A DNA stretch of 64,000 nt, taken from contig NZ_JAJUFE010000006.1 in the NCBI RefSeq assembly GCF_029263785.1, forward strand, positions 50,116 to 114,115, read 5' to 3'. Below the pieces are notes generated by a model. That model had not been told where the DNA came from, did not search any database, and saw only the letters and a list, made by a program, of their open reading frames with translations. Shown here piece after piece: positions 46,055-55,110 of this stretch. The stretch comes from Pusillimonas sp. Its GTDB lineage: Bacteria; Pseudomonadota; Gammaproteobacteria; Burkholderiales; Burkholderiaceae_B. The position numbers and the translations under genes were made by a program. Position 1 is the stretch's first letter, and every line of letters begins with the position of its first letter.

Positions 46055-46093
46055 AAAATATCGCACCGGCTGCTTCAGCGGGTGCGATATTTT
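46055..46093. terminator. Bidirectional intrinsic terminator
   Basis: A 13-base perfect stem, AAAATATCGCACC at 46055-46067 and GGTGCGATATTTT at 46081-46093, with A/T runs on both sides. It serves the DUF2007-like gene and the convergent cold-shock gene. A second stem without a T run (GCCTGCC/GGCAGGC) lies at 46107-46126. Confidence 0.85.
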
Positions 46094-46133
46094 GGCTTAA
46101 TCGCCAGCCTGCCTCTAAGGGCAGGCAAACGAT

Positions 46134-46343
46134 TTAAAGCACTTGAATGTTCGAAGCCTGAGGGCCTTTTTGACCCTGGGTTGCTACAAACGAAACGCGC
46201 TGGTTTTCTTCGAGGGTTTTATGGCCAGTGCCTTGGATTTCGCTGTAGTGAGCGAAGAGGTCTTTGCCACCCGACTCGGGCATGATAAAGCCGAAGCCTT
46301 TGTCGTTGTTGAACCACTTCACAATACCGATTTCTGTTTTCAA
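46134..46343 (-). CDS. Cold-shock domain protein
   Basis: A 69-residue CspA-family OB-fold RNA chaperone. RNP1 is KGFGFIMP (about 15-22) and RNP2 is DLFAHYSEI (about 28-36); the Tyr in RNP2 replaces the more usual Phe. It starts at TTG with AGGA 6 bases upstream. The long AT-rich leader upstream (46344-46400) is in keeping with temperature-controlled csp genes. It shares a bidirectional terminator with the DUF2007-like gene. Confidence 0.93.
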   Translation of the reverse strand: MKTEIGIVKWFNNDKGFGFIMPESGGKDLFAHYSEIQGTGHKTLEENQRVSFVATQGQKGPQASNIQVL

Positions 46344-46582
46344 TGTAAGTCCTAAATTTTAAAAGGGAAAAATATCCCCTCAGCCACTATGCGTGCTAAA
46401 GCTTGGTAAAGCCAGCTTTGTTACCAAAAGACACGATTGACCCGGTGGATAGACGACGCCTTTGCACGAGGCAGATCGCGGTGCGATACGGCCTCCGAAT
46501 GCTTGTCAGTGCAGCGAGGCATGCTAAATGCTCAGCTGTGGCGCCTCTTGGAAAACCGAACAACCCCCTCAGGGAGCCCGTG

Positions 46583-47059
46583 ATGAACAAATCGAAGATT
46601 CCGGTCGCGCAAAAGGATGTGCTGAGCCTGCTGCTGGACGACCACAAGAAAGCAAAGAAGCTATTCAAGGAATTTGAAAACACCGAAGACGACGCCAGGA
46701 AGGAAGCGCTCGCGCGAGAAGTCTGCATGGAACTGACTGCTCACACCACTATCGAGGAAGAAGTGTTCTACCCTTTCTTGCGTGAGCACGATCCGGAAGA
46801 ATTTGGTGATCTTCTTAACGAAGCCCTGGTCGAACACGCCAGCGCCAAGGAGCTTATTGCACAGATCCGTGGCATGGGAATGCAGGACGATCTGTTTGAG
46901 GCAAAAGTGACCGTTCTGGGCGAGTACGTCTCTCACCATGTCAAAGAGGAAGAAGAAGAGCTCTTCCCCAAGGTCATTTCAAAGAAAATTGAATTGCGCG
47001 AGCTGTTGACGCCGATGACTGAAAGAAAGGAAGAGGCTTTACAGTCGGCTGTTGCTTGA
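46583..47059 (+). CDS. Hemerythrin HHE-domain protein
   Basis: A 158-residue four-helix protein with the hemerythrin-like iron pattern: His in LLDDHKKAKKLFKEF (about 17), His-x3-Glu in TAHTTIEEEVFYP (about 53-57), His in LVEHASAKELI (about 84) and His-His-x4-Glu in YVSHHVKEEEEELFP (about 111-117). It probably binds a di-iron centre for oxygen, NO or redox sensing. The frame is open to 46403, but AGGGAG lies 7 bases before the ATG at 46583. A poor GG-N10-GC match (GGCATGCTAAATGC) sits at 46518-46531. It stands alone. Confidence 0.88.
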   Translation: MNKSKIPVAQKDVLSLLLDDHKKAKKLFKEFENTEDDARKEALAREVCMELTAHTTIEEEVFYPFLREHDPEEFGDLLNEALVEHASAKELIAQIRGMGMQDDLFEAKVTVLGEYVSHHVKEEEEELFPKVISKKIELRELLTPMTERKEEALQSAVA

Positions 47060-47196
47060 TCGGCCCCCGTTACTGAATCAAAGACCGAGTCATTTGCGCT
47101 GGACGACTTGTGTCGTTCCGGTGCCAAAACGGGCCTGAAACGTGCCATCACACTGGCAGCATCAAAACGTGAGCGCTTGATTTATATAGGGGCAAG

Positions 47197-47273
47197 TGGC
47201 GCGTCAGGAGGGTCTCGAACCCCCGACCTCAGGCTTAGAAGGCCCGTGCTCTATCCAACTGAGCTACTGACGC
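47197..47273 (-). tRNA. tRNA-Arg (anticodon TCT)
   Basis: A complete cloverleaf on the minus strand: acceptor GCGTCAG/CTGACGC, D arm AGCTCAGTTGGATAGAGC, anticodon stem CGGGC-CTTCTAA-GCCTG (loop centre TCT), T arm with GGGGGTTCGAGACCCTCC, discriminator G and an encoded CCA. Confidence 0.97.
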
Positions 47274-47363
47274 ATTGGTACGCGCGCCCCGCATTTTAAC
47301 GTGTCTGCGCAATTAAAGAGAATAAGCAAGTCGCAGATGCCGAATCACAGCGGAGGCAGATGC

Positions 47364-48839
47364 ATGAAACACATTATTTACACGCGGTGGGGACCACTTC
47401 GCCACATGGTGCTAAAGTTGCCAGCAATCAGTTTTTTAAAAACCGCAACGCCTATGAAATCGCGCCCTGATCATTCGTCCGGTGGCAAACTCCATCTACC
47501 TGCCCTTAAATACAGACCCGACCAAAAGCGACGTCACCGATGGAATTTGGCCGCATCTCTGACCGGACTGTTCGTGACCGCAGCCCTTGCTGCAGCTCCC
47601 GCGATGGCTGGCATCACGTATCAGCTGGACACCACCCAGGCCTCCCCCGGTGAAACTGTGCGCATCAAGGGGATGCTCTTCAATGATACCGACAGCGAGA
47701 TGCCCTGGACTCCGCCACCGTCACTGGTGCTGCAATGGCGTAGCGAAACTGGCAAGGTAATACGTTCGCTGGCACAGCTCGAAAGTTCTTCCCATCAAGT
47801 CAATCTTCCGATCAACAATTTTGCGGCGTTTACCTGGAAGGCGGTGGTGCCAACCGAGGCCAAAGGCTTGCAAGCCATAAATATTGAAGGTGAGCCCGTC
47901 CTGCTGGCCCTGGACACCAGCGCATTGCACCAGAGCCCGATTACGGGCACCCCGGCAGCGGTGCCCGTAGTGGATGCCGGGGCAGCCTCACCCGGCCAGG
48001 CCAGCGATCCCGTGCTTCCAACCGGAATTGTCACGGCTGCCGGAGCGGACTCCACCGAAGGCCCGCAGCCGCCCGCTACCACAACGATAGCCGCCGTGGA
48101 TTCGGGTTCGGCGGCATTCGAAAATTTTAGAAACGCCATCTCACCCTACGAGCCCGTCTATTTTGACGTGGGCCAGAAAGGCGGAAGCAACGCGCGCTTT
48201 CAGATCAGTTTCAAATACCGTCTGTTTACCCCCGTTGACCCCGCTCGTCCAAGCTTCTTCAACCATTTCCACCTGGGTTATACCCAGTTGGCCTTATGGG
48301 ATCTGGATGGAGACTCCAAGCCCTTTGTCGACGTCACCTATAACCCCAGTCTGTTCTGGCAAAAGGAACGCATCTGGAGCCCGGGCGAACAAAGTCCGTT
48401 TTACGCAGGCTTGACCGCCGGTGTCGAACACAAGTCGAACGGAAGAAGCGGACCGGACTCAAGGTCGTTAAATGACGTCTTCATTCAACCCGAGTTTCGC
48501 TACCGCTTCGACGGCGGCAGCACCCTGGCATTTACCCCACGTATCAAGGCATATTTCGGGAAACCGGACAACGACGACTATGCGCATTATGCCGGTCACG
48601 TCGATTGGAAACTGCGCTGGGCCCAGGATAACGGCCTGGTCCTGACCGGACTTTATCGTCAGGGCACCGAAGGCCGGAACGCCATGCAGTTCGAGGCCGC
48701 CTGGCCCTTGCAACGCACCTTTCTCAGTATGAACGGCTACCTGCACCTTCAATACTTCAAGGGTTATGGCGAGACGCTGCTGGGCTACAACCAGAAAAGT
48801 TCCGGACAGGTTCGCCTGGGCCTGGCGCTGGTGCCATAA
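47364..48839 (+). CDS. pldA: Outer-membrane phospholipase A1 (OMPLA)
   Basis: OMPLA hydrolyses outer-membrane phospholipids. The C-terminal ~270 residues form the beta-barrel, with the catalytic motif GVEHKSNGRSGPDS (His and Ser of HxSNGR) and the triad Asn in SRSLNDVF. A Sec signal core is WNLAASLTGLFVTAALAAAPAMA. The start at 47364 is supported by GGAGG 7 bases upstream and places about 60 residues ahead of the signal core, an unusually long leader; a start at 47454 would shorten it. Between signal and barrel lies a ~170-residue region including a Pro/Ala/Thr-rich linker, seen in betaproteobacterial PldA. Confidence 0.9.
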   Translation: MKHIIYTRWGPLRHMVLKLPAISFLKTATPMKSRPDHSSGGKLHLPALKYRPDQKRRHRWNLAASLTGLFVTAALAAAPAMAGITYQLDTTQASPGETVRIKGMLFNDTDSEMPWTPPPSLVLQWRSETGKVIRSLAQLESSSHQVNLPINNFAAFTWKAVVPTEAKGLQAINIEGEPVLLALDTSALHQSPITGTPAAVPVVDAGAASPGQASDPVLPTGIVTAAGADSTEGPQPPATTTIAAVDSGSAAFENFRNAISPYEPVYFDVGQKGGSNARFQISFKYRLFTPVDPARPSFFNHFHLGYTQLALWDLDGDSKPFVDVTYNPSLFWQKERIWSPGEQSPFYAGLTAGVEHKSNGRSGPDSRSLNDVFIQPEFRYRFDGGSTLAFTPRIKAYFGKPDNDDYAHYAGHVDWKLRWAQDNGLVLTGLYRQGTEGRNAMQFEAAWPLQRTFLSMNGYLHLQYFKGYGETLLGYNQKSSGQVRLGLALVP

Positions 48840-48869
48840 GGCGCGGTCAGATCCAGGCACACCTATGTA

Positions 48870-51131
48870 TCAGGCGATGGCCTCGATTGCCTCGGCCTGC
48901 GCCAAGGCACGCAGCACCTTGTCTGGCGTGAACGGAGCATGGCGGAACCGTTTTCCGGTGGCATCAAACAGGGCGTTGGCAATGGCGGCCGGTGCCGGCA
49001 CAGAAGACGATTCGCCGGCTCCCATGGGAGGCTCGTCCTGACGGTCGAGCAACAGCACCTCGATGGGCGGAATATCGGTGAACGAAATAATGGGGTACGC
49101 ACCCCATTCGAGGTCGACCACACCTTTGGAGTTGAACGCGACTTCTTCCTTGAGGGTGCGACTGAGCATCTGAACGATGTTTCCGTGAATCTGGTGCCGG
49201 ACGCCATCCGGATTCACCACCATACCGGTATCCTGCCCTACCACCACCCGGGTCACGGTTACACGCCCGGTTGCAGCATGCACGGACACGTCGACCACCC
49301 AGGCGCTCCATGCCGCCCCAAAACCGGGAAACCGGCTATGTGTGTAACGGGCATAGGCCACTCCACGACCATGCAGCATGCCGTTTTCATCCGGGCAACC
49401 CCGCGAACCTTGTCGACCGGTTCGCCAGCCTGCATGACGTGCCGTCTCGGCCATGACGTCGCGAGCACGTTCTTCCTTCAAGTGACGCAGACGGAATTCA
49501 ACAGGGTCGCAACCGATCTCAAAAGCCAGTTCGTCGATAAAGGAATCATGAGCAAAAGAGTTGGGAAGTGCTGACACACCTCGCAGCCACGCCGAACGGA
49601 CAAATGCCGCCATGTCCTGGCAGGCAATATGCATATTGGGATAACGATAGGGCGGAACCGAGGTGCGGTCACCCATTTCTAGCATGCGTGGTTCGGCGCT
49701 GGTGTGACCGGTCAGTAGCAGGGCCAGCGTGGGTGCATCGTTGGAGGGATATCGCGTCAGGAACTGGTAGGACAACAAATCGCCGTTACCATCGAGGGAG
49801 CCGGCGACATCCATTACCTGTGCAGCGCCTTTTGGTTCCCAGCCGTGCTCCTGCTCCCGCGTCAATTGGACACGAACAGGACGTCCGATAGCGCGCGATA
49901 CCAGGGCGGCGTCAGCGCACACATCATCGGCGCAATTACGTCCGTAGCAGCCCGCTGCCTCCATTCGAATGATTTCGATTTCCCCTTCGTCCAATTGCAG
50001 AAGCCGGCTTAACTCAACACGCAGCATGTGCGGGTTCTGACTTCCCGACCAGACGCGCACATGGCCCGCCTGGTAATCGGCCACAGAGCACGATGGCCCC
50101 ACCGAGGCGTGCATTTGAAACGGCCAGACATAAGTGCGAGCCAGGGAGTGTGTGGAGGCAACCTCGGGGCCGGCCTGTTGTTGCTCAAGCAAGGTTCGTT
50201 CTTGGAACGGTTGAGCACGAACGGCCGACTCAACATCGCTCATGTCGATGAGATCGGGTATTGGCTTCCACTTGACTTTAAGCGCTCTGGCGGCCTTGAT
50301 GGCGTGCTCTTCGCGCTCGGCGGCTACGGCAATGAAATCGCCGATTACAACTACCCGTACGTCAGGGGCAATGTGCTGCACGGACGACTCGTCGACAGAG
50401 ATCAGGCTCTTGCCGACGAAATCACCGCAGTCCCGACCGACATAAGGCGGGCGCACTACGCGGGCATGCCACATACCCGGCACCCTTACATCATGCACGT
50501 AAACGGGTTGCCCCGTAACTTTGGCCGGAATATCGACTCGGGGGACGGGCTTGCCGATGAGCTTATAGCTGGACGCAGGCTTGATTGCCACGTCGGGGTC
50601 GAGTTCAAGGCGCACCTGCTCACCCTTGAGCAAGTCCCAATAGCTTGTCCGGCGCGAATCAGCAGATGTAATGATTCCGTCATTGACCGCAAGCGTGCCG
50701 ACATCAACGCCCCATTGCCGGGCCGCCAGCTCAAGCAAATACTTACGGGCCTGAGCGGCCGCCTGACGCAACGGTACGGCCGAAATCTGCACGGTTGCAC
50801 TGGCAATGGTCGGGCCCTGATTAGGGGTAGCCGACGTATGCCCAAGAACCATTTTCACGCGATCGAATCCAACCTCGAGCTCTTCAGCCACGATCTGAGC
50901 CAAGGCAGTACGAATACCGGTGCCAAGATCGACGTGACCATTGAAGGCCAGGACTCGGTCATTGGGAAGCAAAGCGATGAAAACATCGTCGTACGGCTGC
51001 AGGTAGTCAGAGGCGATGCCAGGCTGGCGCGGCGGTGGCTTGGCCACCTTTCCCGGAGCCCGGGTGATCAATAAGGTGTCGGGCTGGCCGAACAAGGCCT
51101 GTAGCTGCTCTTTTGGTTGGGAAAACGACAT
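48870..51131 (-). CDS. Molybdopterin-binding hydroxylase large subunit (NicB/IorB-like)
   Basis: The catalytic subunit of a xanthine-oxidase-family molybdenum hydroxylase, similar in layout to isoquinoline 1-oxidoreductase IorB and the molybdopterin part of nicotinate hydroxylase NicB. The 753-residue protein shows GHVDLGTGIRTALAQIVAEE (about 65-84), PTIASATVQIS, GCYGRN, and GAGESSSVPAPAAIANALFD with the catalytic Glu near 704. The start at 51131 has AGGG 8 bases upstream. It is divergent from the 2Fe-2S subunit gene and lacks any cytochrome domain, which is carried by the protein at 51923. Substrate is unproven; N-heterocycles such as nicotinate are the family norm. Confidence 0.9.
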   Translation of the reverse strand: MSFSQPKEQLQALFGQPDTLLITRAPGKVAKPPPRQPGIASDYLQPYDDVFIALLPNDRVLAFNGHVDLGTGIRTALAQIVAEELEVGFDRVKMVLGHTSATPNQGPTIASATVQISAVPLRQAAAQARKYLLELAARQWGVDVGTLAVNDGIITSADSRRTSYWDLLKGEQVRLELDPDVAIKPASSYKLIGKPVPRVDIPAKVTGQPVYVHDVRVPGMWHARVVRPPYVGRDCGDFVGKSLISVDESSVQHIAPDVRVVVIGDFIAVAAEREEHAIKAARALKVKWKPIPDLIDMSDVESAVRAQPFQERTLLEQQQAGPEVASTHSLARTYVWPFQMHASVGPSCSVADYQAGHVRVWSGSQNPHMLRVELSRLLQLDEGEIEIIRMEAAGCYGRNCADDVCADAALVSRAIGRPVRVQLTREQEHGWEPKGAAQVMDVAGSLDGNGDLLSYQFLTRYPSNDAPTLALLLTGHTSAEPRMLEMGDRTSVPPYRYPNMHIACQDMAAFVRSAWLRGVSALPNSFAHDSFIDELAFEIGCDPVEFRLRHLKEERARDVMAETARHAGWRTGRQGSRGCPDENGMLHGRGVAYARYTHSRFPGFGAAWSAWVVDVSVHAATGRVTVTRVVVGQDTGMVVNPDGVRHQIHGNIVQMLSRTLKEEVAFNSKGVVDLEWGAYPIISFTDIPPIEVLLLDRQDEPPMGAGESSSVPAPAAIANALFDATGKRFRHAPFTPDKVLRALAQAEAIEAIA

Positions 51132-51449
51132 GGCGAGCACCCTGGGTTGACGATGCGGGTATGGGGTCGAGTGCTGATGACACAGCCAAATGCTTTACCT
51201 GTATCGCATGCACACATTAGATTTTCAAAGTACTCCAATCCCGCGGGAAAATAAAGTTTTGGGAGCAAACTTGCTCAAGCGATTCGGGTAAACCCTTAAT
51301 TCACAGCGGTTTGTTGAGCCGCTTGCTTTGGTAATCTGGAGCCAATTCATTCAACATGCTGGTTCCCCCAGGAAGCACTTTACCTGCGCAGTTATCACGC
51401 ATACACTTTAATGGCAGAGTTATCCCTGGCATACGATCAGAACAAGAGC
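51132..51449. promoter_or_regulatory. Divergent promoter region of the hydroxylase genes
   Basis: About 320 bases between the molybdopterin subunit gene and the 2Fe-2S subunit gene, holding no gene. AT-rich segments at 51210-51310 probably carry the two outward promoters. GCGGTTTGTTGAGCCGC at 51305-51321 contains a short inverted repeat. No recognised operator is seen. Confidence 0.5.
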
Positions 51450-51926
51450 ATGAACCGCCGTACCCAAACCATTTCGCTCGACGTCAACGGCAAGACCCAT
51501 TCCATAGAGGTCGAAGCCGATACACCGTTGCTTTACATCCTTCGCAACGACCTGCAGTTGAACGGTCCCAAGTTCGGTTGCGGCCTTGGTGAATGTGGAG
51601 CGTGTACCGTACTTGTAGACGGAGTGGCGGCCCGCTCCTGTGTCATTCCGGTAAAAGGGCTTGCCGGACACAAGATCACCACACTCGAAGGGCTCGGCAC
51701 ACCCGAAAACCCCTCTCCCGTACAACAGGCATTCATTGACCAGCAAGCCGCCCAGTGCGGCTACTGCATCAACGGCATGATCATGACCTTGCAGGCGCTA
51801 CTCAATCGCAATCCACACCCAACCGAACAACAAATCCGCAACGAGCTCAAGTTCAATCTCTGTCGTTGCGGAACGCATGTGGAAATTATGGCGGCCGCCC
51901 TTCAAGCGGCGAAATCTGATTCATGA
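51450..51926 (+). CDS. 2Fe-2S small subunit of a molybdenum hydroxylase (NicA/IorA-like)
   Basis: Carries electrons from the molybdenum centre to the cytochrome subunit. The 158-residue protein has a plant-type ferredoxin domain with GCGLGECGACTVL (about 43-55) and a second helical 2Fe-2S domain with QCGYCINGMIM (about 101-111) and NLCRCGTH (about 136-143). Eight Cys residues are in place. The ATG at 51450 gives the family length; an ATG at 51411 is possible, and neither has a strong ribosome binding site. It overlaps the downstream fusion gene by 4 bases. Confidence 0.92.
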   Translation: MNRRTQTISLDVNGKTHSIEVEADTPLLYILRNDLQLNGPKFGCGLGECGACTVLVDGVAARSCVIPVKGLAGHKITTLEGLGTPENPSPVQQAFIDQQAAQCGYCINGMIMTLQALLNRNPHPTEQQIRNELKFNLCRCGTHVEIMAAALQAAKSDS

Positions 51927-54847
51927 CAACACCTGTGGAACTTGCTCGTCAGAGCTCGCCCTCGGTAGTGGGGTCGGGCGACATTGCGCCACCTCCGGTG
52001 GACCAGCTGCTTCACGGCGTCACCCTGCGTCCGCCCGTTCTGCACTGGGACGGCATCGCTTATACCGGGGCACGCCTGGACCATATGGATGCAGAAGCCG
52101 CCAGCTCCACACCTGGCGTGGTCAGGGTGGTCGTCCAGAAGGATTTTGTTGGCGTCGTAGCCTCCCAGCACGGCCAGGCACTGATGGCTCGATCCAGACT
52201 TCATGCGGCTTGGGCGACCCCGGTTTCGAGCGATATGGACGCATGCCGGCTGCCTTCGGGCGAGCAATCGTTGCCAGCCGGCGGACGCCCAGCACCCCGA
52301 AACCCGGCAACGCTGACCCGCACATATGTCTGGCCCGCCCCATCTGAGCAAACTTTAGCCTGGGCGATCGCCCAATTTTCGGGCGCCGAACTTACGGTCT
52401 GGACGTGCACTCGCCAACCGGACGCATTGCGGCGCGAGCTGAGCCAGATATGCGCTGTACCCGAGGAATCGGTTCGTATCATAGCCAACGGCCAGGTTGC
52501 GGCCGAAGGTTACGATGTGGCAGCCGACGCTGCCATTCTCGCCCGCCTGTGCAATCGCGCTGTCCGTGTCCAGCAAGACGCCGAGACATTTCGCGCCGAC
52601 GCGATTGAATTAAAGGTCTCGGCAAACCAGACCGATGCTTCGGTCGGATCGGCTGACTCCACATCGGCCGGCATGGGCTCACAACCCCAGTCCCATAACG
52701 ATTCAGAACACGCCGGAATAACGGGGCTTTCAATATCGTCGATGGTCTCACCGCGACAGCGGCCGTCTATCGCCGCCTTGCTTTGCGGCTTCGAAACGTC
52801 GCAAGGGCCTCAATCGATAGTGCAGGTCGCGAACTACGGTAAGCATGCGTGCTTCGCACCCCCTTCACCGGGCCTGACAGTGGACAGCGCCACATTGGGC
52901 CTGCCGCCGGCGGCACAAGTGTTTGCGCAAGAATCCTTTTTCGACGAGGCATGCAGGGAATCCGGGAAAGATCCTGTTCGCGCACGCCTCGCCCAAATAG
53001 ACAGCGAGACTGGCCGGGAGCTGATCGCGTCAGTCGCGGAAAAGGCCAAATGGACGTCCCCAGGTACAGCGAAACGCACACCCTACGAGGGTCGAGGCTT
53101 TGCCTACGCGCATGTTATCGACGCAACCGAAGAGCCGCCCCGTGAGGTCTGGTCGGCCTGGGTGGCCGACATCCGCATAGACCCGAGTAGTGGTGCCATC
53201 GACCTTACCGGGCTGACGGTCGGCCACAATACCCGTTCAGCGCAGACATCCGAAGCTCCGCGAGTTGAAACGGATATCCGGAAGGCAGCGGCACATTGGC
53301 TGCGTCAAGCCACCGGACATGACACATGGTCGAATCCCGACACGGACCTGCCCCTGGCGCAATCTTCGACCAAGGTTCAACTGGTACAACCCGGGCCTAC
53401 CGGGCTGGCGTGGAGCCGGAATGCCGAACTTCCTGCTGCAGCTGCCATTGCCAACGCGATTTACGACGCTACGGGCGTCCGCTTTCGCCAGCCGCCGTTT
53501 GATAAAGAGCAAATCAAGCGCCAACTGGCTCTGAAACGCGAGTCTCGTCGCAGCCGCAAGGCGGGTTACGGGCTGCTGGGTGGTATTGCGGCTGCTGTGG
53601 GTGGGCTGCTGGTGGCAGCCATGCCATGGCGCGGAGCGATAGCTCCGGTGGCGAATGTCGACACGTCCATTTACTCGGCCGCCGCAATCGAGCGCGGCCG
53701 ACTGGTTGCCGCAGCGGGCGACTGCATGGTCTGCCACACGGCCGAGGGCGGCATACCCAATGCGGGTGGACTGGCCCTTGAAACTCCGTTCGGCAAAATC
53801 TACACAACCAACATCACTCCGGACAAAGAGACGGGGATAGGCACCTGGTCGTATGCCGCTTTCGAGCGAGCCATGCGTGAAGGCATACATCGCGACGGAC
53901 GACACCTGTACCCGGCCTTTCCGTATACAGCGTTTGCCAAGATTTCAGATGCAGACATGCAGTCTCTCTATGCCTATCTGATGACCCGCGAGCCGGTTCG
54001 CAACACGGTTCCCGCCACAGAACTGGCATTTCCTTACAATGCGCGCCCGCTGCTGGCCGGCTGGAATTTGCTTTATCACAAGAACGAGCAATATCAGCCT
54101 GACCCGGCTCAGACGACGCTCTGGAATCGCGGAGCCTACCTGGTTCAGGGTCTGGGCCATTGCGCGGCCTGTCATTCCCCGCGCAATGCATTGGGCGCCG
54201 AGAAGCAGGGGGAACATTTCCTTGCAGGAGGCTTTGCAGAAGGTTGGGAGGCACCGGCGCTGAACGCCTTGTCACGAGCCCCGATCCCTTGGACGGAAGA
54301 GGAGCTCTATCGGTATTTGCGTACGGGGTATTCGCCATTGCATGGAGTGGCATCAGGGCCGATGGCTCCGGTGATTCAAAGCATGGCGGAACTGCCGGAC
54401 GATGATGTCCGCGCAGTGGCACATTATCTTTCGACCCTGGCACCACTGCCGGCTGCAGATACGCCACCGGCATTGAAGGCGGCACAGCTTGAAGCTCGAA
54501 GCCGCGAGGACCAGCGCGTTCTGTCGCTGGCGGGCGAGAACCTTTTCCAAGGGGCGTGCGCGGTGTGCCATGATGCGCGGGAAGGTCCCCCACTGTTCGG
54601 ATCACGTCCTTCGCTGGCACTGAACACGAATCTTCACAGCGATCATCCGGACAATACGATCCAGATTCTTTTACACGGACTTGATAATCCGGCGATGGCT
54701 GAACTGGGATATATGCCGGGGTTTGCCGACAGCATGAATGATGAGCAACTGGTGACGCTGCTGAAGTATTTGCGGATGAGGTTTGCGCCAGATAAGCCGG
54801 AGTGGAAAGGGCTGGAGGAGAAGGTTCGGGCGTTACGGGGCGAGTGA
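51923..54847 (+). CDS. Degenerate molybdopterin-domain / tri-heme cytochrome c fusion
   Basis: A 974-residue fusion. Residues 1-535 resemble a shrunken molybdopterin-binding domain: the C-terminal family segment ELPAAAAIANAIYDATGVRFRQPPF is clear, but the GxGE loop with the catalytic Glu is replaced (GPTGLAWSRNAE) and the region is about 200 residues short. A hydrophobic anchor follows at about 549-568. Residues 585-974 hold three c-type heme motifs: CMVCH (601), CAACH (747) and CAVCH (879). NicB proteins join a working molybdopterin domain to such a cytochrome. Here catalysis appears to reside in the divergent 48870 gene, with this protein acting as electron acceptor and membrane anchor. Confidence 0.85.
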   Translation: MTTPVELARQSSPSVVGSGDIAPPPVDQLLHGVTLRPPVLHWDGIAYTGARLDHMDAEAASSTPGVVRVVVQKDFVGVVASQHGQALMARSRLHAAWATPVSSDMDACRLPSGEQSLPAGGRPAPRNPATLTRTYVWPAPSEQTLAWAIAQFSGAELTVWTCTRQPDALRRELSQICAVPEESVRIIANGQVAAEGYDVAADAAILARLCNRAVRVQQDAETFRADAIELKVSANQTDASVGSADSTSAGMGSQPQSHNDSEHAGITGLSISSMVSPRQRPSIAALLCGFETSQGPQSIVQVANYGKHACFAPPSPGLTVDSATLGLPPAAQVFAQESFFDEACRESGKDPVRARLAQIDSETGRELIASVAEKAKWTSPGTAKRTPYEGRGFAYAHVIDATEEPPREVWSAWVADIRIDPSSGAIDLTGLTVGHNTRSAQTSEAPRVETDIRKAAAHWLRQATGHDTWSNPDTDLPLAQSSTKVQLVQPGPTGLAWSRNAELPAAAAIANAIYDATGVRFRQPPFDKEQIKRQLALKRESRRSRKAGYGLLGGIAAAVGGLLVAAMPWRGAIAPVANVDTSIYSAAAIERGRLVAAAGDCMVCHTAEGGIPNAGGLALETPFGKIYTTNITPDKETGIGTWSYAAFERAMREGIHRDGRHLYPAFPYTAFAKISDADMQSLYAYLMTREPVRNTVPATELAFPYNARPLLAGWNLLYHKNEQYQPDPAQTTLWNRGAYLVQGLGHCAACHSPRNALGAEKQGEHFLAGGFAEGWEAPALNALSRAPIPWTEEELYRYLRTGYSPLHGVASGPMAPVIQSMAELPDDDVRAVAHYLSTLAPLPAADTPPALKAAQLEARSREDQRVLSLAGENLFQGACAVCHDAREGPPLFGSRPSLALNTNLHSDHPDNTIQILLHGLDNPAMAELGYMPGFADSMNDEQLVTLLKYLRMRFAPDKPEWKGLEEKVRALRGE

Positions 54848-55058
54848 ATGTCCGTGCCTTTTTAAGACTTTCGTGTTGGGCAACGTCGCCTGCTTGGGCT
54901 CTTGAGGCGCCAGGCTGATGAAATCCTGTATGGTCGCGACGAAGGGTTCTGCAAAATTGCGTTTGAGTCGCGCCAGTTCACCGACGGTCTGAGCTCGTTG
55001 AGCGCAGGGTGCGATTTAACTAATAACCCCAAACAACATACAGACCAACAGCAAGAAC

Positions 55059-55085
55059 GTTCCGCTCCATGGCGTGGAGCGGAAC
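55059..55085. repeat. Perfect 11-base inverted repeat between convergent genes
   Basis: GTTCCGCTCCA, a 5-base loop, then TGGAGCGGAAC. No T run follows on either strand. It lies in a 263-base gap between the cytochrome fusion and the second importer's LivF gene, so a terminator or mRNA-end stabiliser is the simplest reading. Confidence 0.6.
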
Positions 55086-55110
55086 ACGTCTTGACCGGTA
55101 CGGTCAGCTC

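Noticed and set aside
46518..46531. GG-N10-GC site before the hemerythrin gene
   Set aside because: The -12 element reads AATGC instead of TTTGC/TTGC and the -24 element lacks CAC; not good enough to list as a sigma-54 promoter.
55059..55085. Inverted repeat considered as an insertion-sequence end or CRISPR-like repeat
   Set aside because: It occurs once, has no partner copy or transposase, and sits between convergent genes, so a transcript-end hairpin is simpler.
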